Assembly: GCF_030408575.1 (NCBI RefSeq)
Contig: NZ_CP047047.1
Location: 2,349,275-2,413,274 of the forward strand
Length of the DNA stretch: 64,000 bases
DNA from: Corynebacterium auris
GTDB taxonomy: Bacteria; Actinomycetota; Actinomycetes; Mycobacteriales; Mycobacteriaceae
Direction of reading: 5' to 3'
The notes below the pieces were generated by a model. That model saw nothing but the letters and a program-made list of their open reading frames with translations. It had not been told where the DNA came from and did not search any database. Position numbers and translations under genes: made by a program. Positions 33,555 through 42,243 of this stretch are shown here, piece by piece; position 1 is the stretch's first letter, and each line of letters opens with the position of its first letter.

Positions 33555-34538
33555 TCACTCCGGCGATGTTTCACGTGAAACATTGGCCACGCCCTGGGCC
33601 GCGCGCTTGGCAAAGGGCGCCACGCCGGTGATCGTCGCCGCACCCGGGCCGACCAAGTCGCCGTAGCCGACGAGGAAGAGGGGAATGGGGGCGTCGAGAA
33701 GCGAGCGCACCGGCTCAAGCGCCGGGCGGAAGCCCGTGCACCAGATGAGGTGATCGGCGTCGACCTCGTGGAGCGAGTCGAACATTGGCGTCGCGGTGAG
33801 GCGGCCGGAGTCGCGGGCCTCCCGGACCTGCGGAAGGGCAACGATGTCGCCCAGGTTCGAGTCCGCGCCGGGGTCGGGCTCGCCGCGCTGGATCGCCAGC
33901 ACGCGCTGGCGGTTGCGGCGGAACAGGACGCGGCCGTCGACGTCGTCGGGCATCCACCGCGGCTCCTTCCGCGTGTACCACGTCACGTCGGCGACCTCGG
34001 TGAGCTCCGCGGCGATCTGCGCGCCCGAGTTCCCGCCCCCCACCACTGCGACGCGCGCGCCGCGGAAGGGCTCCGGGCCAGGGTAGTGCGCCGAGTGCCA
34101 CTGCTCGCCGGCGAAGGTGCCGGGGTAGAAGGGCACGAAGGGCGCCGACCACGTGCCCGTCGCGGCGACGAGCGCGTCCGCCGTGTAAGCGCCCGCGGTG
34201 GTGTCCAGGCGAAACACCGCGCCGTCGTGGCCCACCCGGTCGACGTGCACGGGGCGCTTCACCGGCAGGTCGTAGCGCCTTTCGTACTCCGCCAGGTACT
34301 CCACGACGTGCTGCGCGGGCGGGAAACCGGGGTAGTGGGGCATGGGCCAGCCGGGCAGGTTGGAGAACTCGCTGGCGGAAAACAGCGTCATCGAGGGCCA
34401 CACGTGGCGCCACGCGGCGCCGGGACCGTCTTGGTCGTCGAGGATGAGGAAGTCCACCCCGTACTTGCGCAGGTAGTAGGCGGTGGCCAGGGCGGACTGG
34501 CCGCCGCCGACGACGATCGCGGAGTGGTGCTCAGCCAA
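33555..34538 (-). CDS. FAD-dependent monooxygenase of the ars cluster (ArsO-like)
   Basis: The 327-residue flavoprotein has an N-terminal FAD motif VVGGGQSALATAYYL, a second Rossmann motif VAVVGGGNSGAQIAAEL for NADPH (about residue 170) and the late ATGTW/WCTGF segments of class B flavin monooxygenases. Such proteins are found in arsenic operons as ArsO or related enzymes, but the reaction is not firmly established. It starts at TTG 34538, overlapping the arsR stop by 8 bp, so translation is coupled. Its last codons run across a full parS site, which supplies NVSRET of the C-terminal tail. It could act on an organic arsenical or on an unrelated substrate. Confidence 0.75.
   Translation of the reverse strand: MAEHHSAIVVGGGQSALATAYYLRKYGVDFLILDDQDGPGAAWRHVWPSMTLFSASEFSNLPGWPMPHYPGFPPAQHVVEYLAEYERRYDLPVKRPVHVDRVGHDGAVFRLDTTAGAYTADALVAATGTWSAPFVPFYPGTFAGEQWHSAHYPGPEPFRGARVAVVGGGNSGAQIAAELTEVADVTWYTRKEPRWMPDDVDGRVLFRRNRQRVLAIQRGEPDPGADSNLGDIVALPQVREARDSGRLTATPMFDSLHEVDADHLIWCTGFRPALEPVRSLLDAPIPLFLVGYGDLVGPGAATITGVAPFAKRAAQGVANVSRETSPE
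33567..33582. other. parS site within the monooxygenase 3' end
   Basis: TGTTTCACGTGAAACA is a perfect 16-bp parS palindrome. It lies inside the coding sequence of the ArsO-like gene, where it is read as NVSRET six codons before its end region. Confidence 0.93.
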
Positions 34539-34857
34539 CGGACAGCACCGTCTTCAAGTCCGCAAACAGCTCCGGGCGCACCGTGTGCACCACGCGGCGG
34601 CCCTCCGGGTGCCGGGCAAGAAAACCGGCCTCCGTGAGGCGCTTGAGGTGGTGCGACACCGTCGGCTGGCTCAGCTCCAACGCCTCCGCCAGCTCGCCGA
34701 CCGTGGTGGACGGGCAGCCCTCGGCGGCGAGCAGGGAGATGATACGCAGGCGCACCGGCTCGCCCAGCACCTTGAACGCGGCGGCATGGCGGTCGGCGTC
34801 CGCGGGGGAGAGCGGCTCGGTGGTGAGGGGGCAGCACGGTGGGGCGTCGACAAGCAT
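34531..34857 (-). CDS. arsR: ArsR-family arsenic-responsive repressor
   Basis: Start is ATG 34857, giving 108 residues; the longer frame runs through the operator. The core is a winged helix (VGELAEALELSQPTVSHHLKRL recognition helix, then a basic wing GRRVVHTV). The predicted arsenite site is Cys8-Cys9 plus Cys48. The 39-residue interval between the second and third Cys equals that of the C15/C16/C55 site described for C. glutamicum ArsR. The classical CVC motif in the alpha-3 helix is absent. It should repress the divergent acr3-arsC and its own arsR-monooxygenase operon until As(III) binds. A -10 TATAAT lies 6 bases before the ATG, so the mRNA may be leaderless. Confidence 0.92.
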   Translation of the reverse strand: MLVDAPPCCPLTTEPLSPADADRHAAAFKVLGEPVRLRIISLLAAEGCPSTTVGELAEALELSQPTVSHHLKRLTEAGFLARHPEGRRVVHTVRPELFADLKTVLSVG

Positions 34858-34859
34858 GC

Positions 34860-34887
34860 GTCGATTATATCGACCGTGGTCTATATT
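34860..34887. promoter_or_regulatory. ars operator with divergent leaderless promoters
   Basis: GTCGAT-TAT-ATCGAC (34860-34874) is a perfect palindrome. It contains the leftward -10 TATAAT (34869-34864) for arsR. The rightward -10 TATATT (34882-34887) ends 7 bases before the acr3 ATG. A repressor on the palindrome would block both directions. Confidence 0.6.
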
Positions 34888-34894
34888 TAGGGTC

Positions 34895-35941
34895 ATGCCG
34901 CTCCTGGACCGCTTCATTCCCCTCTGGATCCTGCTGGCCATGGCCGCCGGCCTGCTGCTCGGCCGCGCCGTGCCCGGGCTCGCGCCCTTCCTCGACTCCC
35001 TCACCGTCGGGGGCGTCTCCGTGCCCATCGCGATCGGCCTGCTCGTGATGATGTACCCGCCGCTGGCGAAGGTCCGCTACGACTCCACCCGCGAGGTCGC
35101 CACCGACGCCCGCCTCATGGGCGTCTCCCTCGTGCTCAACTGGGTCGTCGGGCCCGCCTTCATGTTCGCCCTCGCCTGGCTCTTCCTACCAGACCAGCCC
35201 GAGCTGCGCACCGGCCTCATCATCGTCGGCCTCGCGCGCTGCATCGCCATGGTCCTCGTCTGGACCGACATGGCCTGCGCCGACCGTGAGGCCACCGCCG
35301 TCCTGGTCACCCTCAACGCCGTCTTTCAGGTCCTCATGTTCGGCGTGCTCGGCTGGTTCTACCTCCAGGTGCTGCCCGCATGGCTCGGCTTGCCGACGGC
35401 CACCGCGGCCTTCTCCTTCACCGCCATCGTCACCTCGGTGCTCGTGTTCTTGGGCATCCCCCTCGCCCTGGGGGCACTCTCGCGCGTGGTGGGGGAGCGC
35501 GTGCGCGGGCGCGACTGGTACGAATCCACGTTCCTGCCCGCGATCTCCCCCCTCGCTCTCATCGGCCTGCTCTACACCGTCGTGCTGCTGTTCGCGCTGC
35601 AGGGCGAGCAGATCACCACCCAGCCCGGCGCAGTCGCACGGACGGCGCTGCCGCTGCTGTGCTACTTCATCGGCATGTTCTTCCTCTCTCTGCTCGTGTG
35701 CAGGGTGGCCAACTTCACCTACGAGCGCACGGCGGCCGTCTCGTTCACCGCCGCGGGCAACAACTTCGAGCTCGCGATCGCGGTGTCCATCGGCACCTTC
35801 GGCGCCACCTCCGGCGAAGCGCTCGCCGGGACGGTCGGCCCGATCATCGAAATCCCCGTGCTCGTCGGCCTCGTCTACGTCATGCTGTGGCTGCGGCCCC
35901 GCTGGGACGCCTCACCCCGCGCGCACGCGGTCCACAACTAA
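34895..35941 (+). CDS. acr3: Arsenite efflux permease of the ACR3 family
   Basis: Start is ATG 34895; upstream in-frame sequence lies over the operator and arsR and is not coding. The 348-residue protein has ten hydrophobic segments, the normal ACR3 topology. It contains the family segment [14 protein letters not shown] with the conserved Cys in the fourth helix and [20 protein letters not shown] late in the protein, with the helix-break Glu. It extrudes As(III) from the cytoplasm. The arsC gene follows after 19 bp with an AAAGGAA ribosome binding site, so the two form one unit controlled by the palindrome upstream. Confidence 0.93.
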   Translation: MPLLDRFIPLWILLAMAAGLLLGRAVPGLAPFLDSLTVGGVSVPIAIGLLVMMYPPLAKVRYDSTREVATDARLMGVSLVLNWVVGPAFMFALAWLFLPDQPELRTGLIIVGLARCIAMVLVWTDMACADREATAVLVTLNAVFQVLMFGVLGWFYLQVLPAWLGLPTATAAFSFTAIVTSVLVFLGIPLALGALSRVVGERVRGRDWYESTFLPAISPLALIGLLYTVVLLFALQGEQITTQPGAVARTALPLLCYFIGMFFLSLLVCRVANFTYERTAAVSFTAAGNNFELAIAVSIGTFGATSGEALAGTVGPIIEIPVLVGLVYVMLWLRPRWDASPRAHAVHN

Positions 35942-35960
35942 GCACCCGAAAGGAACACTC

Positions 35961-36365
35961 ATGGCCCCCTCAGTTCTGTTCATCTGCGTCGGCAACGGCG
36001 GAAAATCCCAGATGGCGGCGGCACTGGCCGCCCACCACGCGGGCGACGCCGTCGCCGTCTACTCGGCGGGCACCGCCCCCGGGTCGGGCCTCAACCCGGA
36101 ATCCGTCGCGGCGATCGCCGAGGCGGGCGCCGACATGTCCGGGGGCCGCCCGAAGGGCATCGACCCCGACCTGCTCGCCTCCGTCGACCGCGTGGTCGTG
36201 CTCGGCGCCGACGCCGAGGTCACCCTCCCGCCCGGCGCGCGGGGCACGCTCGAGCGCTGGCGCACCGACGAACCCTCCGAGCGCGGCATCGAGGGGATGG
36301 AACGCATGCGCCTCATCCGCGACGACATCGACGCCCGCGTGCGCGCCCTCCTGCGCGAGCTCTGA
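35961..36365 (+). CDS. arsC: Arsenate reductase, LMW-phosphatase fold, mycothiol type
   Basis: The 134-residue protein begins [20 protein letters not shown]. Cys9 with VGNGGKS is a variant of the low-molecular-weight phosphatase loop CxxNxxRS, with Lys in place of Arg. This variant is, to my knowledge, typical of corynebacterial ArsC1/ArsC2 enzymes that use mycothiol and mycoredoxin. A later RWRTDEPSE segment gives the Asp expected as general acid (DP is replaced by DE). It reduces As(V) to As(III), which ACR3 exports. It is the second gene of the acr3-arsC unit. Confidence 0.88.
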   Translation: MAPSVLFICVGNGGKSQMAAALAAHHAGDAVAVYSAGTAPGSGLNPESVAAIAEAGADMSGGRPKGIDPDLLASVDRVVVLGADAEVTLPPGARGTLERWRTDEPSERGIEGMERMRLIRDDIDARVRALLREL

Positions 36366-36391
36366 CCTAGAACGGCAACGTCCGCGCCGCG

Positions 36392-37498
36392 TCATTTTCG
36401 CAGCGCTTCCGCGTTCAGCCCCGCCGCGACGAGGAGGAACGCCACCGCCGCCCCGAAGCCGAGCAGCGGAGCCACGCCGTACAGAGGCAGGATCAGGATC
36501 GGCGTCAGGGCGTTGCCGAAGAAGCGGAAGGCCTGGATCGTCGACAGGATCTGGGCCCCGCGTGGCGACGCCAAAATGAGCATATTCACACCCACCTGCA
36601 CCCCCTGCGCGGCGAGCACCGCCACGCCCCACAGCAGCGTGATGGCCACCATCGATGGCGCGACCCCGACGCCCACCATGGCGCACGCACCGACGAGCAG
36701 GGAGCCGACGATGAGCGGGCGCGGCCCCCGCGTGTCGGCGAGCCCGCCGACGGGGCGGGCGAAGAGGAACGCGGTGAGCCCGCCGGCCATGACGATGAGG
36801 CCGCGGGTAAGGGGCGGGACGTCGAACACCGCCTCGACGTGCAGGGAGATGAGAAAGCCCATGCCCACCACGCCGGCGCCGATGGCGAGCAGAGTGTAGA
36901 TGGCGCGCAGCACCGGGCCGGGCGGCAGCCGCACCGCCTCCGACACCGCCCCGGAGGGCGGCACCGCGGGCAGGCCGACGCAAACAATGAACACCGCGAA
37001 AGCGAAAAGAGCGACGTACATCCAACGCCACGACGCCACCGTCACCGCCGCCCCCGCGAACAGCGGGGCGGAGAACAGCCCAAAGGCCTGCATCGCAGCG
37101 TAGGTGCCCATCGCCTTGCCCAGTTCGTCCGGCGCGGTGATGTGCCGCAGGATCAGCTGCAGCAGCGGCGCCGTGAACGCGTTCGCGATCCCGGCGACGA
37201 TGTACGCCGCCACAAACGCCCACCACACGGGCGACAGCACGAGCACCACCGACGCGCAGGCGATGGTGGCGTAGGCGACACGCACCACGCGGGTGGGGGA
37301 GAGGGTGCGCACCAAGTAGGTGGACACCAGCATCATGAACGCGAACGGCAGCATGTACGCCGTCATCGTCAGCGACGCCAAGCGCAGGGAGATGCCAAAA
37401 TCCGCCGCGAACTCCGGCAGCACCACCGACAGCGACTGCCCGGCGAAGGGGCCGAGGAAGCCGCCGATCATGATGCAGAGGTAGCGCACCCTGCCCAC
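36392..37498 (-). CDS. MFS transporter at the end of the catabolic operon
   Basis: The 368-residue protein starts at GTG 37498, 15 bp after the acyl-CoA dehydrogenase stop. It has 12 predicted membrane segments and MFS-type loop signatures (DFGISLRLASLTMTAYMLPF; RPVGGLADTRGPR between helices 6-8 region). It belongs to the drug/sugar-type MFS permeases; the substrate is not predictable. Its position as the last gene of the dicarboxylate operon suggests export of an intermediate or import of a related acid, but it could be independent. No terminator is evident between it and the convergent arsC. Confidence 0.8.
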   Translation of the reverse strand: MGRVRYLCIMIGGFLGPFAGQSLSVVLPEFAADFGISLRLASLTMTAYMLPFAFMMLVSTYLVRTLSPTRVVRVAYATIACASVVLVLSPVWWAFVAAYIVAGIANAFTAPLLQLILRHITAPDELGKAMGTYAAMQAFGLFSAPLFAGAAVTVASWRWMYVALFAFAVFIVCVGLPAVPPSGAVSEAVRLPPGPVLRAIYTLLAIGAGVVGMGFLISLHVEAVFDVPPLTRGLIVMAGGLTAFLFARPVGGLADTRGPRPLIVGSLLVGACAMVGVGVAPSMVAITLLWGVAVLAAQGVQVGVNMLILASPRGAQILSTIQAFRFFGNALTPILILPLYGVAPLLGFGAAVAFLLVAAGLNAEALRK

Positions 37499-37512
37499 GC
37501 CTCAACCCCCGA

Positions 37513-38724
37513 TCAGGAGAACGCGTTGATCCCGGTCATCTTCTGCCCCAGGATCAGGGTGTGCATCTCGTCCGTGCCCTCGTAGGTGCGCACCGACTCC
37601 AGGTTCGCCGCGTGGCGGATCGGCGAGTAGTCGTGGGTGACGCCGTTGCCGCCGAGGATCGTGCGGGCCTCGCGGCAAATGTCGATGGCGACGCGCGTGT
37701 TCTGGAGCTTTGCCACCGAGATCTGGCTGATGTCGAGGGTGCCGGCGTCCTTCTGGCGGCCGACGTGCAGCGCCAGCAGGTAGCCCTGGTTCAGGCCCAC
37801 CGCCAGGTCCACGAGCTTCTTCTGCGTCAGCTGGAAGCTGGCCAGGGGGCGGCCGAACTGGGTGCGCTCCAGCGCGTAGGCCAGCGCCTGCTCTAGGGAG
37901 TCGCGGGCCGCGCCGAGCACGCCCCAGCCGATGCCGTAGCGGGCCTCGTTCAGGCACATCAGGGGCGCCTTCAGGCCGAAGCGGGCGGAGAGGATGTTGG
38001 AGGCGGGCACCAGGGCGTCGTCAAGCGTGATATGCGACTGCGTGGACACCCGCATGGACAGCTTCTTCGTGATCGGCTGGGGGTCGAAGCCCGGGGTGCC
38101 CTTGGGCACGAGGAAGCCGGCGACGGTTTCCTCGCGGCCTTCCGGCGCCTCGTGGCCGGCGGCGGTGAGGTCCGCGGTGGAGACCTTTGCCCACACCACC
38201 GTGATGTCGGCCAAGTGCGACAGGCCGATCCAGCGCTTCTCCCCGTTGAGTAGCCAGCCCTCGCCCTCCTTCCACGTCGCGCGGGTGATCATGGAGGCGG
38301 GATCCGAACCCGCCGTCGGCTCGGTCAGGCCGAAGGCGCCGATGAGCTCCCCGCGGGCCATCTTGGGCAGGTACTCGCTTTTCTGCTCCTCGGTGCCGTG
38401 CTTGTGAATCGACGTCATCGCCAGCGAGCCCAGCACCGAGAAGATCGTGCGCAGGCCCGAATCGGCCGCCTCGACCTCCAGCATGGACAGGCCGTACTCC
38501 ACGGCGGTGCGGCCCGGGCAGCCATAGCCGGACAGGTGCGCGCCGATCATGCCCTTCTCCGCGAAGCGCGGGATCAGCTCGAGCGGCACGTAGGCGTCCT
38601 CGTACCACTGGCCCACGTGGGGCTTGATCTCCTCCTCCACGAACGCGCGCACAGAGTCGCGCCACTGCACCTCCTCCGGGGTGAGCAGGGAATCGAAGTT
38701 GATCAGGTCGGTTGCGTCGGTCAT
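37513..38724 (-). CDS. Glutaryl-CoA dehydrogenase-like acyl-CoA dehydrogenase
   Basis: Start is ATG 38724 (MTDATDLINFDSLLTPEE), giving 403 residues. The sequence follows human glutaryl-CoA dehydrogenase closely as I remember it: GLTEPTAGSDPASM for flavin binding, LNEARYGIGWGVLGAARDSL, QFGRPLASFQLTQKKL, ILGGNGVTHDYSPIRHAANL and VRTYEGTDEMH with the catalytic-base Glu in YEGT. The DSGLRT segment retains an Arg where the enzyme binds the free carboxylate of glutaryl-CoA. The reaction would be oxidative decarboxylation to crotonyl-CoA with FAD. The class III CoA-transferase gene in the same operon would make its substrate. A related dicarboxylyl-CoA dehydrogenase is the alternative. Confidence 0.88.
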   Translation of the reverse strand: MTDATDLINFDSLLTPEEVQWRDSVRAFVEEEIKPHVGQWYEDAYVPLELIPRFAEKGMIGAHLSGYGCPGRTAVEYGLSMLEVEAADSGLRTIFSVLGSLAMTSIHKHGTEEQKSEYLPKMARGELIGAFGLTEPTAGSDPASMITRATWKEGEGWLLNGEKRWIGLSHLADITVVWAKVSTADLTAAGHEAPEGREETVAGFLVPKGTPGFDPQPITKKLSMRVSTQSHITLDDALVPASNILSARFGLKAPLMCLNEARYGIGWGVLGAARDSLEQALAYALERTQFGRPLASFQLTQKKLVDLAVGLNQGYLLALHVGRQKDAGTLDISQISVAKLQNTRVAIDICREARTILGGNGVTHDYSPIRHAANLESVRTYEGTDEMHTLILGQKMTGINAFS

Positions 38725-38752
38725 AGTCGTCTCTCCTTGTCGTGGTTGTGTG

Positions 38753-40216
38753 TCAGTGCTCGGCCAGGTCGACCTCGAAGGACGCTTCCGTCGCCGCGGC
38801 CACCGCGTCAACGTCCACGCCCGGCGCGAGCTCGGTGAGCGTCAGGCCGTTCGTCTCGTCGACTTGGAAGACGCCGAGGTTGGTGATGATGGTCTTCACC
38901 ACCGCCTTGCCCGTCAGCGGGAAGGTGCAGCTGCGCAGGATGCGCGGGCTGCCGTCGGGGGCGGTGTGCTCCATGAGCACGATAACCCGCCGGGCGCCCT
39001 CGACGAGGTCCATCGCCCCGCCGATGCCCTTGATCTTCTTGCCCGGGATCCCCCAGTTGGCGATGTCGCCGTGCTCGCTGACCTGGAAGGCCCCCAGCAG
39101 CACCGAGTCGACGTGGCCGCCGCGGATCATGGCGAAGCTCGTCGAGGAGCTGAAGAAGGAGGCGCCGGGGCGCACCGTCACCGTCTGCTTGCCGGCGTTG
39201 ATGGTGTCCGGGTCCAGCTCGTAGAGCAGGGGGAACGGCCCGGTTTTGAGGATGCCGTTCTCGCTTTGCAGGATGATCCCCTTCGAATCGTCGATGTAGT
39301 TGGGCACCAGCGTGGGCAGGCCGATGCCGAGGTTGACGTACTCGCCGGAATGCAGCTCACGCGCGCCGCGCTGCGCGATCTGCTCCCGGGTCCAGCCCAC
39401 CGCCGGCTCCGCACCGGGCTCAACGTCCGCCGGCTCGTCCTGCCGCAGGGTGGGCACCTCGACGGGCCGGTAGCTCGCCTGCTCGTAGGTCAGCGGCACG
39501 ATCCGGTCCACGAAGATGCCGGGCACGTGCACGCCCGCGGGGTCCAGGCTCCCGCGGGGCACCAGCTTTTCCACCTCCACGATGGTCACCCGGGCGTTCA
39601 TCGCGCAGTCCGGGTTGAAATTGCGCGCCGAGCTGCGGAAAACCAGGTTGCCGTCCTCGTCCGCTTGCCACGCGCGCACCAGCGCGAAATCGGCCTTGAT
39701 GGATTCCTCGAGCACGTAGCCGCGCTCGTCGCCGCCGAAGCTAAACACGCGCGTCTCCTTCGGCTGCGAGGCCTCGGCGACGTCGCCCTCGGAGCCGTAG
39801 CGCACCGGCAGGCCGCCTTCGGACACCGCCGAACCGTAGCCGGCCGGGGTGAAAAAGGCCGGGATCCCGGCCCCGCCGGCGCGCAGCTTCTCCGCCAGGG
39901 TGCCCTGCGGCACCAGCTCGACGTTAAGGCGCCCTTCCAGGTAGTCGCGCTGCACGTAGACGTTGCTGCCGATGTAGGAGCCGCAGAACGTGGCCACCTG
40001 GCCCGACTTGAAGAGCTTGGCCAGCCCCACCGGCTCCTCGCCGATCAGGGTGCCGGGGTTGTTGGAGTACACCGTCAGGTTGCGGGTGCCGCGCTCGATG
40101 AGGGCGTCGATAAGAAAAAATGGGTTCCCCACCGCGCCGAAGCCGCCGACTGCGAGCGATGCTCCGTCGTGGATGTCGGCGATGGCTTCCTCGATGGAGG
40201 GGACGATTCTGGTCAT
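38753..40216 (-). CDS. Fused alpha-beta 3-oxoacid CoA-transferase (SCOT type)
   Basis: The 487-residue protein combines both subunits of a class I CoA-transferase. Residues 1-235 are the alpha part ([20 protein letters not shown], the GxGGF glycine loop), and residues 255-480 are the beta part ([19 protein letters not shown]). The catalytic glutamate lies in QSENGI (about residue 324). Fused enzymes of this kind are mammalian SCOT-like and move CoA from succinyl-CoA to acetoacetate or a similar acid. In this operon it could activate or recycle acetoacetate or another product downstream of crotonyl-CoA. The gene is 28 bp upstream of the dehydrogenase ATG. Confidence 0.88.
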   Translation of the reverse strand: MTRIVPSIEEAIADIHDGASLAVGGFGAVGNPFFLIDALIERGTRNLTVYSNNPGTLIGEEPVGLAKLFKSGQVATFCGSYIGSNVYVQRDYLEGRLNVELVPQGTLAEKLRAGGAGIPAFFTPAGYGSAVSEGGLPVRYGSEGDVAEASQPKETRVFSFGGDERGYVLEESIKADFALVRAWQADEDGNLVFRSSARNFNPDCAMNARVTIVEVEKLVPRGSLDPAGVHVPGIFVDRIVPLTYEQASYRPVEVPTLRQDEPADVEPGAEPAVGWTREQIAQRGARELHSGEYVNLGIGLPTLVPNYIDDSKGIILQSENGILKTGPFPLLYELDPDTINAGKQTVTVRPGASFFSSSTSFAMIRGGHVDSVLLGAFQVSEHGDIANWGIPGKKIKGIGGAMDLVEGARRVIVLMEHTAPDGSPRILRSCTFPLTGKAVVKTIITNLGVFQVDETNGLTLTELAPGVDVDAVAAATEASFEVDLAEH

Positions 40217-40255
40217 GGCAGTGTCTTTCTTTTTTCGGAGGGAAGGTCAGGGAGG

Positions 40256-42232
40256 TCATTGGCCCGGGCTGGGCCTTATACTTCGCCTTTTACTGACGAC
40301 GCCCGAGGCGACGCCCAGGGCAATCACGGCGAGCCCCGCGGCGGAGACCCCGACCTGCGGCAGGAACACGAGAAGGCCTCCCACCAGCAGCAGCGCCCGG
40401 GCAAGGAGGTTCAGCCGGGCCTCCACGAACTGCAGGTAGCCCGTGAAGCAGGAGCCGAGGGCGAACACGCTGACGATGGAGGTGACAAAGGCGAGCGCGA
40501 TCTGCTGGCCCGGCGCCTGGGCCACCAGCCCGGGGTTGAGCACGAAGGCAAAGGGCACGATGTACTTCACCGCGCCGAACTTCATCGCCTCGATGCTCGT
40601 GCCCATCGCGCTGGCGCCCGAGATACCGGAGGCGGCGATCGCCGCCAGGCCCACCGGCGGGGTGATGTAGGAGACCGAGGCCCAGTAGATGACGAAGAGG
40701 TGCGCGGCGATGGGGTTGACGTCGAGCGCCGTCAGCGCCGGCACCATCACGATGGCCAGGAAGACGTAGGCGGCAGAGATGGTCAGCCCCATGCCGAGGA
40801 CGAAGCAGGCCAGCGCGCCGACGACCAGGATGAACAGGACGTTCTCGCCGGCGATGGCCACCAGGTCGCGCGAGAGCGACAGGGAGACGCCGGTGGCGGA
40901 TAACCCGCCGAGGATCAGGCCGACGCCGGCGATGATGCCGATGATCTGCCCGATCGTCTTGCCGGCCTCGAGGAGCAGGGCGAAAAACTCCGCGGCGCCG
41001 AACCTCACGCCGGGCTTCACGAAGGCGATGAGGATGAGCAGCCCGACGACCCAGAAGGGGACCTGCGCCTCGCTCGGGGCCCACAGCAGCGCGAGGGTCA
41101 GCCCCGCCAGGGCGAGGATGTAGGGCCAGCCGTCGATGACGGTGGGGATCGTGCGCGGCAACTGCCGCTTGTCGATGCCCTTCAGCCCGCGCGCCGCCGC
41201 GTAGCCATCCACCTGCAGGTAGATGCCCAGGAAGTAGAGGAACGCGGGGATCGAGGCCGCGACCAGGATCTCGGTGTAGGGCACGCCCACGAAGGAGACC
41301 ATGAGGAAGGCCGCGGTGCCCATGATCGGCGGGGTGATGGAGCCACCCGAGGAGGCCGTGGCCTCCACAGCGCCGGCCGTTTTCGGGCTGAAGCCCGCCT
41401 TGATCATCGTCGGGATGGTCATCGGCCCGGTGGTGAGCACGTTGGACACGGCCGAGCCCGACATCATGCCCATCGCTGCGGAGCTGGTCACCGAGACTTT
41501 CGCCGAGCCGCCGCGGAAGTGGCCGAACAGCGAGGTAGCGAGGTCGTTGAAGAAGCTCGCCCCGCCCGTGTGCTGGAGCACCACGCCGAAAAGGAGGAAG
41601 CCCACCAGGATGTTCGCCGCCGTCTGCAGCGGCAGGCCCAGGATGGACTCGCCGCCCATGGCGTGCATCGACGCCAACGTGAGAAAGTCGTACTGGATAC
41701 CCTGCAGAAAACCCACCGGAATCGCCCCGGCGATAAGCGGGTAGAGCGACACCACGAGCGCCAGCAGCGCCACGATCCACCCCGCCGCCCGGCGCAGGAT
41801 TTCCAGGACCAGCGCCCAGTAGAGGACGCTGATCACCTGCGCCGTCGGCGGGGGCACCATGGACCAGCCGAAATACGAGATGTCGGGGCCATTGAGCGCC
41901 AGCCAGATCGAGCTGGCCATGAAGACGGCGATAAGGAGGATGTCGTAGACCGGCACGCCCCGGCGCGCGGCCTCTGCCCCGGGGCGCAGGGGGGTGACGA
42001 TCAGGACGATCGGCGCGAAGGCGGCCAGCACCAGGTACAGGAAGGAGTTGGTGGGGATAGACAGGCCCAGAAGGTTCCAGAAGTAGACCTGGTTCATGGT
42101 GACCACGATCCCGGCGACCGTGAGCACGGCGACGACGACGCGCCATGGGGTGGTCAGCCGCGGGTTCTTCTCGGGCGCGGGCGCGGCGGGCAGCGCGTTC
42201 GGCAGCTCTGCAGGGGCGTACGTGGTCGTCAT
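40256..42232 (-). CDS. TRAP transporter fused permease (DctQM type)
   Basis: Start is ATG 42232 (MTTTYAPAELPNA); the product has 658 residues. Four N-terminal helices (DctQ-like) are followed by about 12-14 helices of a DctM domain with the typical GSAVSNVLTTGPMTIPTMIK, SSGGSITPPIMGTAAFLM and YITPPVGLAAIAASG motifs. Fused DctQM permeases pair with TAXI-family binding proteins, and such a gene is directly upstream. The complex takes up organic anions with Na+ or H+. The gene starts 12 bp after the binding-protein stop. Confidence 0.93.
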   Translation of the reverse strand: MTTTYAPAELPNALPAAPAPEKNPRLTTPWRVVVAVLTVAGIVVTMNQVYFWNLLGLSIPTNSFLYLVLAAFAPIVLIVTPLRPGAEAARRGVPVYDILLIAVFMASSIWLALNGPDISYFGWSMVPPPTAQVISVLYWALVLEILRRAAGWIVALLALVVSLYPLIAGAIPVGFLQGIQYDFLTLASMHAMGGESILGLPLQTAANILVGFLLFGVVLQHTGGASFFNDLATSLFGHFRGGSAKVSVTSSAAMGMMSGSAVSNVLTTGPMTIPTMIKAGFSPKTAGAVEATASSGGSITPPIMGTAAFLMVSFVGVPYTEILVAASIPAFLYFLGIYLQVDGYAAARGLKGIDKRQLPRTIPTVIDGWPYILALAGLTLALLWAPSEAQVPFWVVGLLILIAFVKPGVRFGAAEFFALLLEAGKTIGQIIGIIAGVGLILGGLSATGVSLSLSRDLVAIAGENVLFILVVGALACFVLGMGLTISAAYVFLAIVMVPALTALDVNPIAAHLFVIYWASVSYITPPVGLAAIAASGISGASAMGTSIEAMKFGAVKYIVPFAFVLNPGLVAQAPGQQIALAFVTSIVSVFALGSCFTGYLQFVEARLNLLARALLLVGGLLVFLPQVGVSAAGLAVIALGVASGVVSKRRSIRPSPGQ

Positions 42233-42243
42233 CGCGTTACCCC

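Noticed and set aside
35970..37505. 511-codon leftward frame covering arsC and the MFS gene
   Set aside because: It is antisense to arsC and a shifted frame of the MFS gene; the high GC content creates long shadow frames here.
38624..40903. 759-codon rightward frame opposite the CoA-transferase and TRAP genes
   Set aside because: It lies antisense to well-identified genes and has shadow-type composition.
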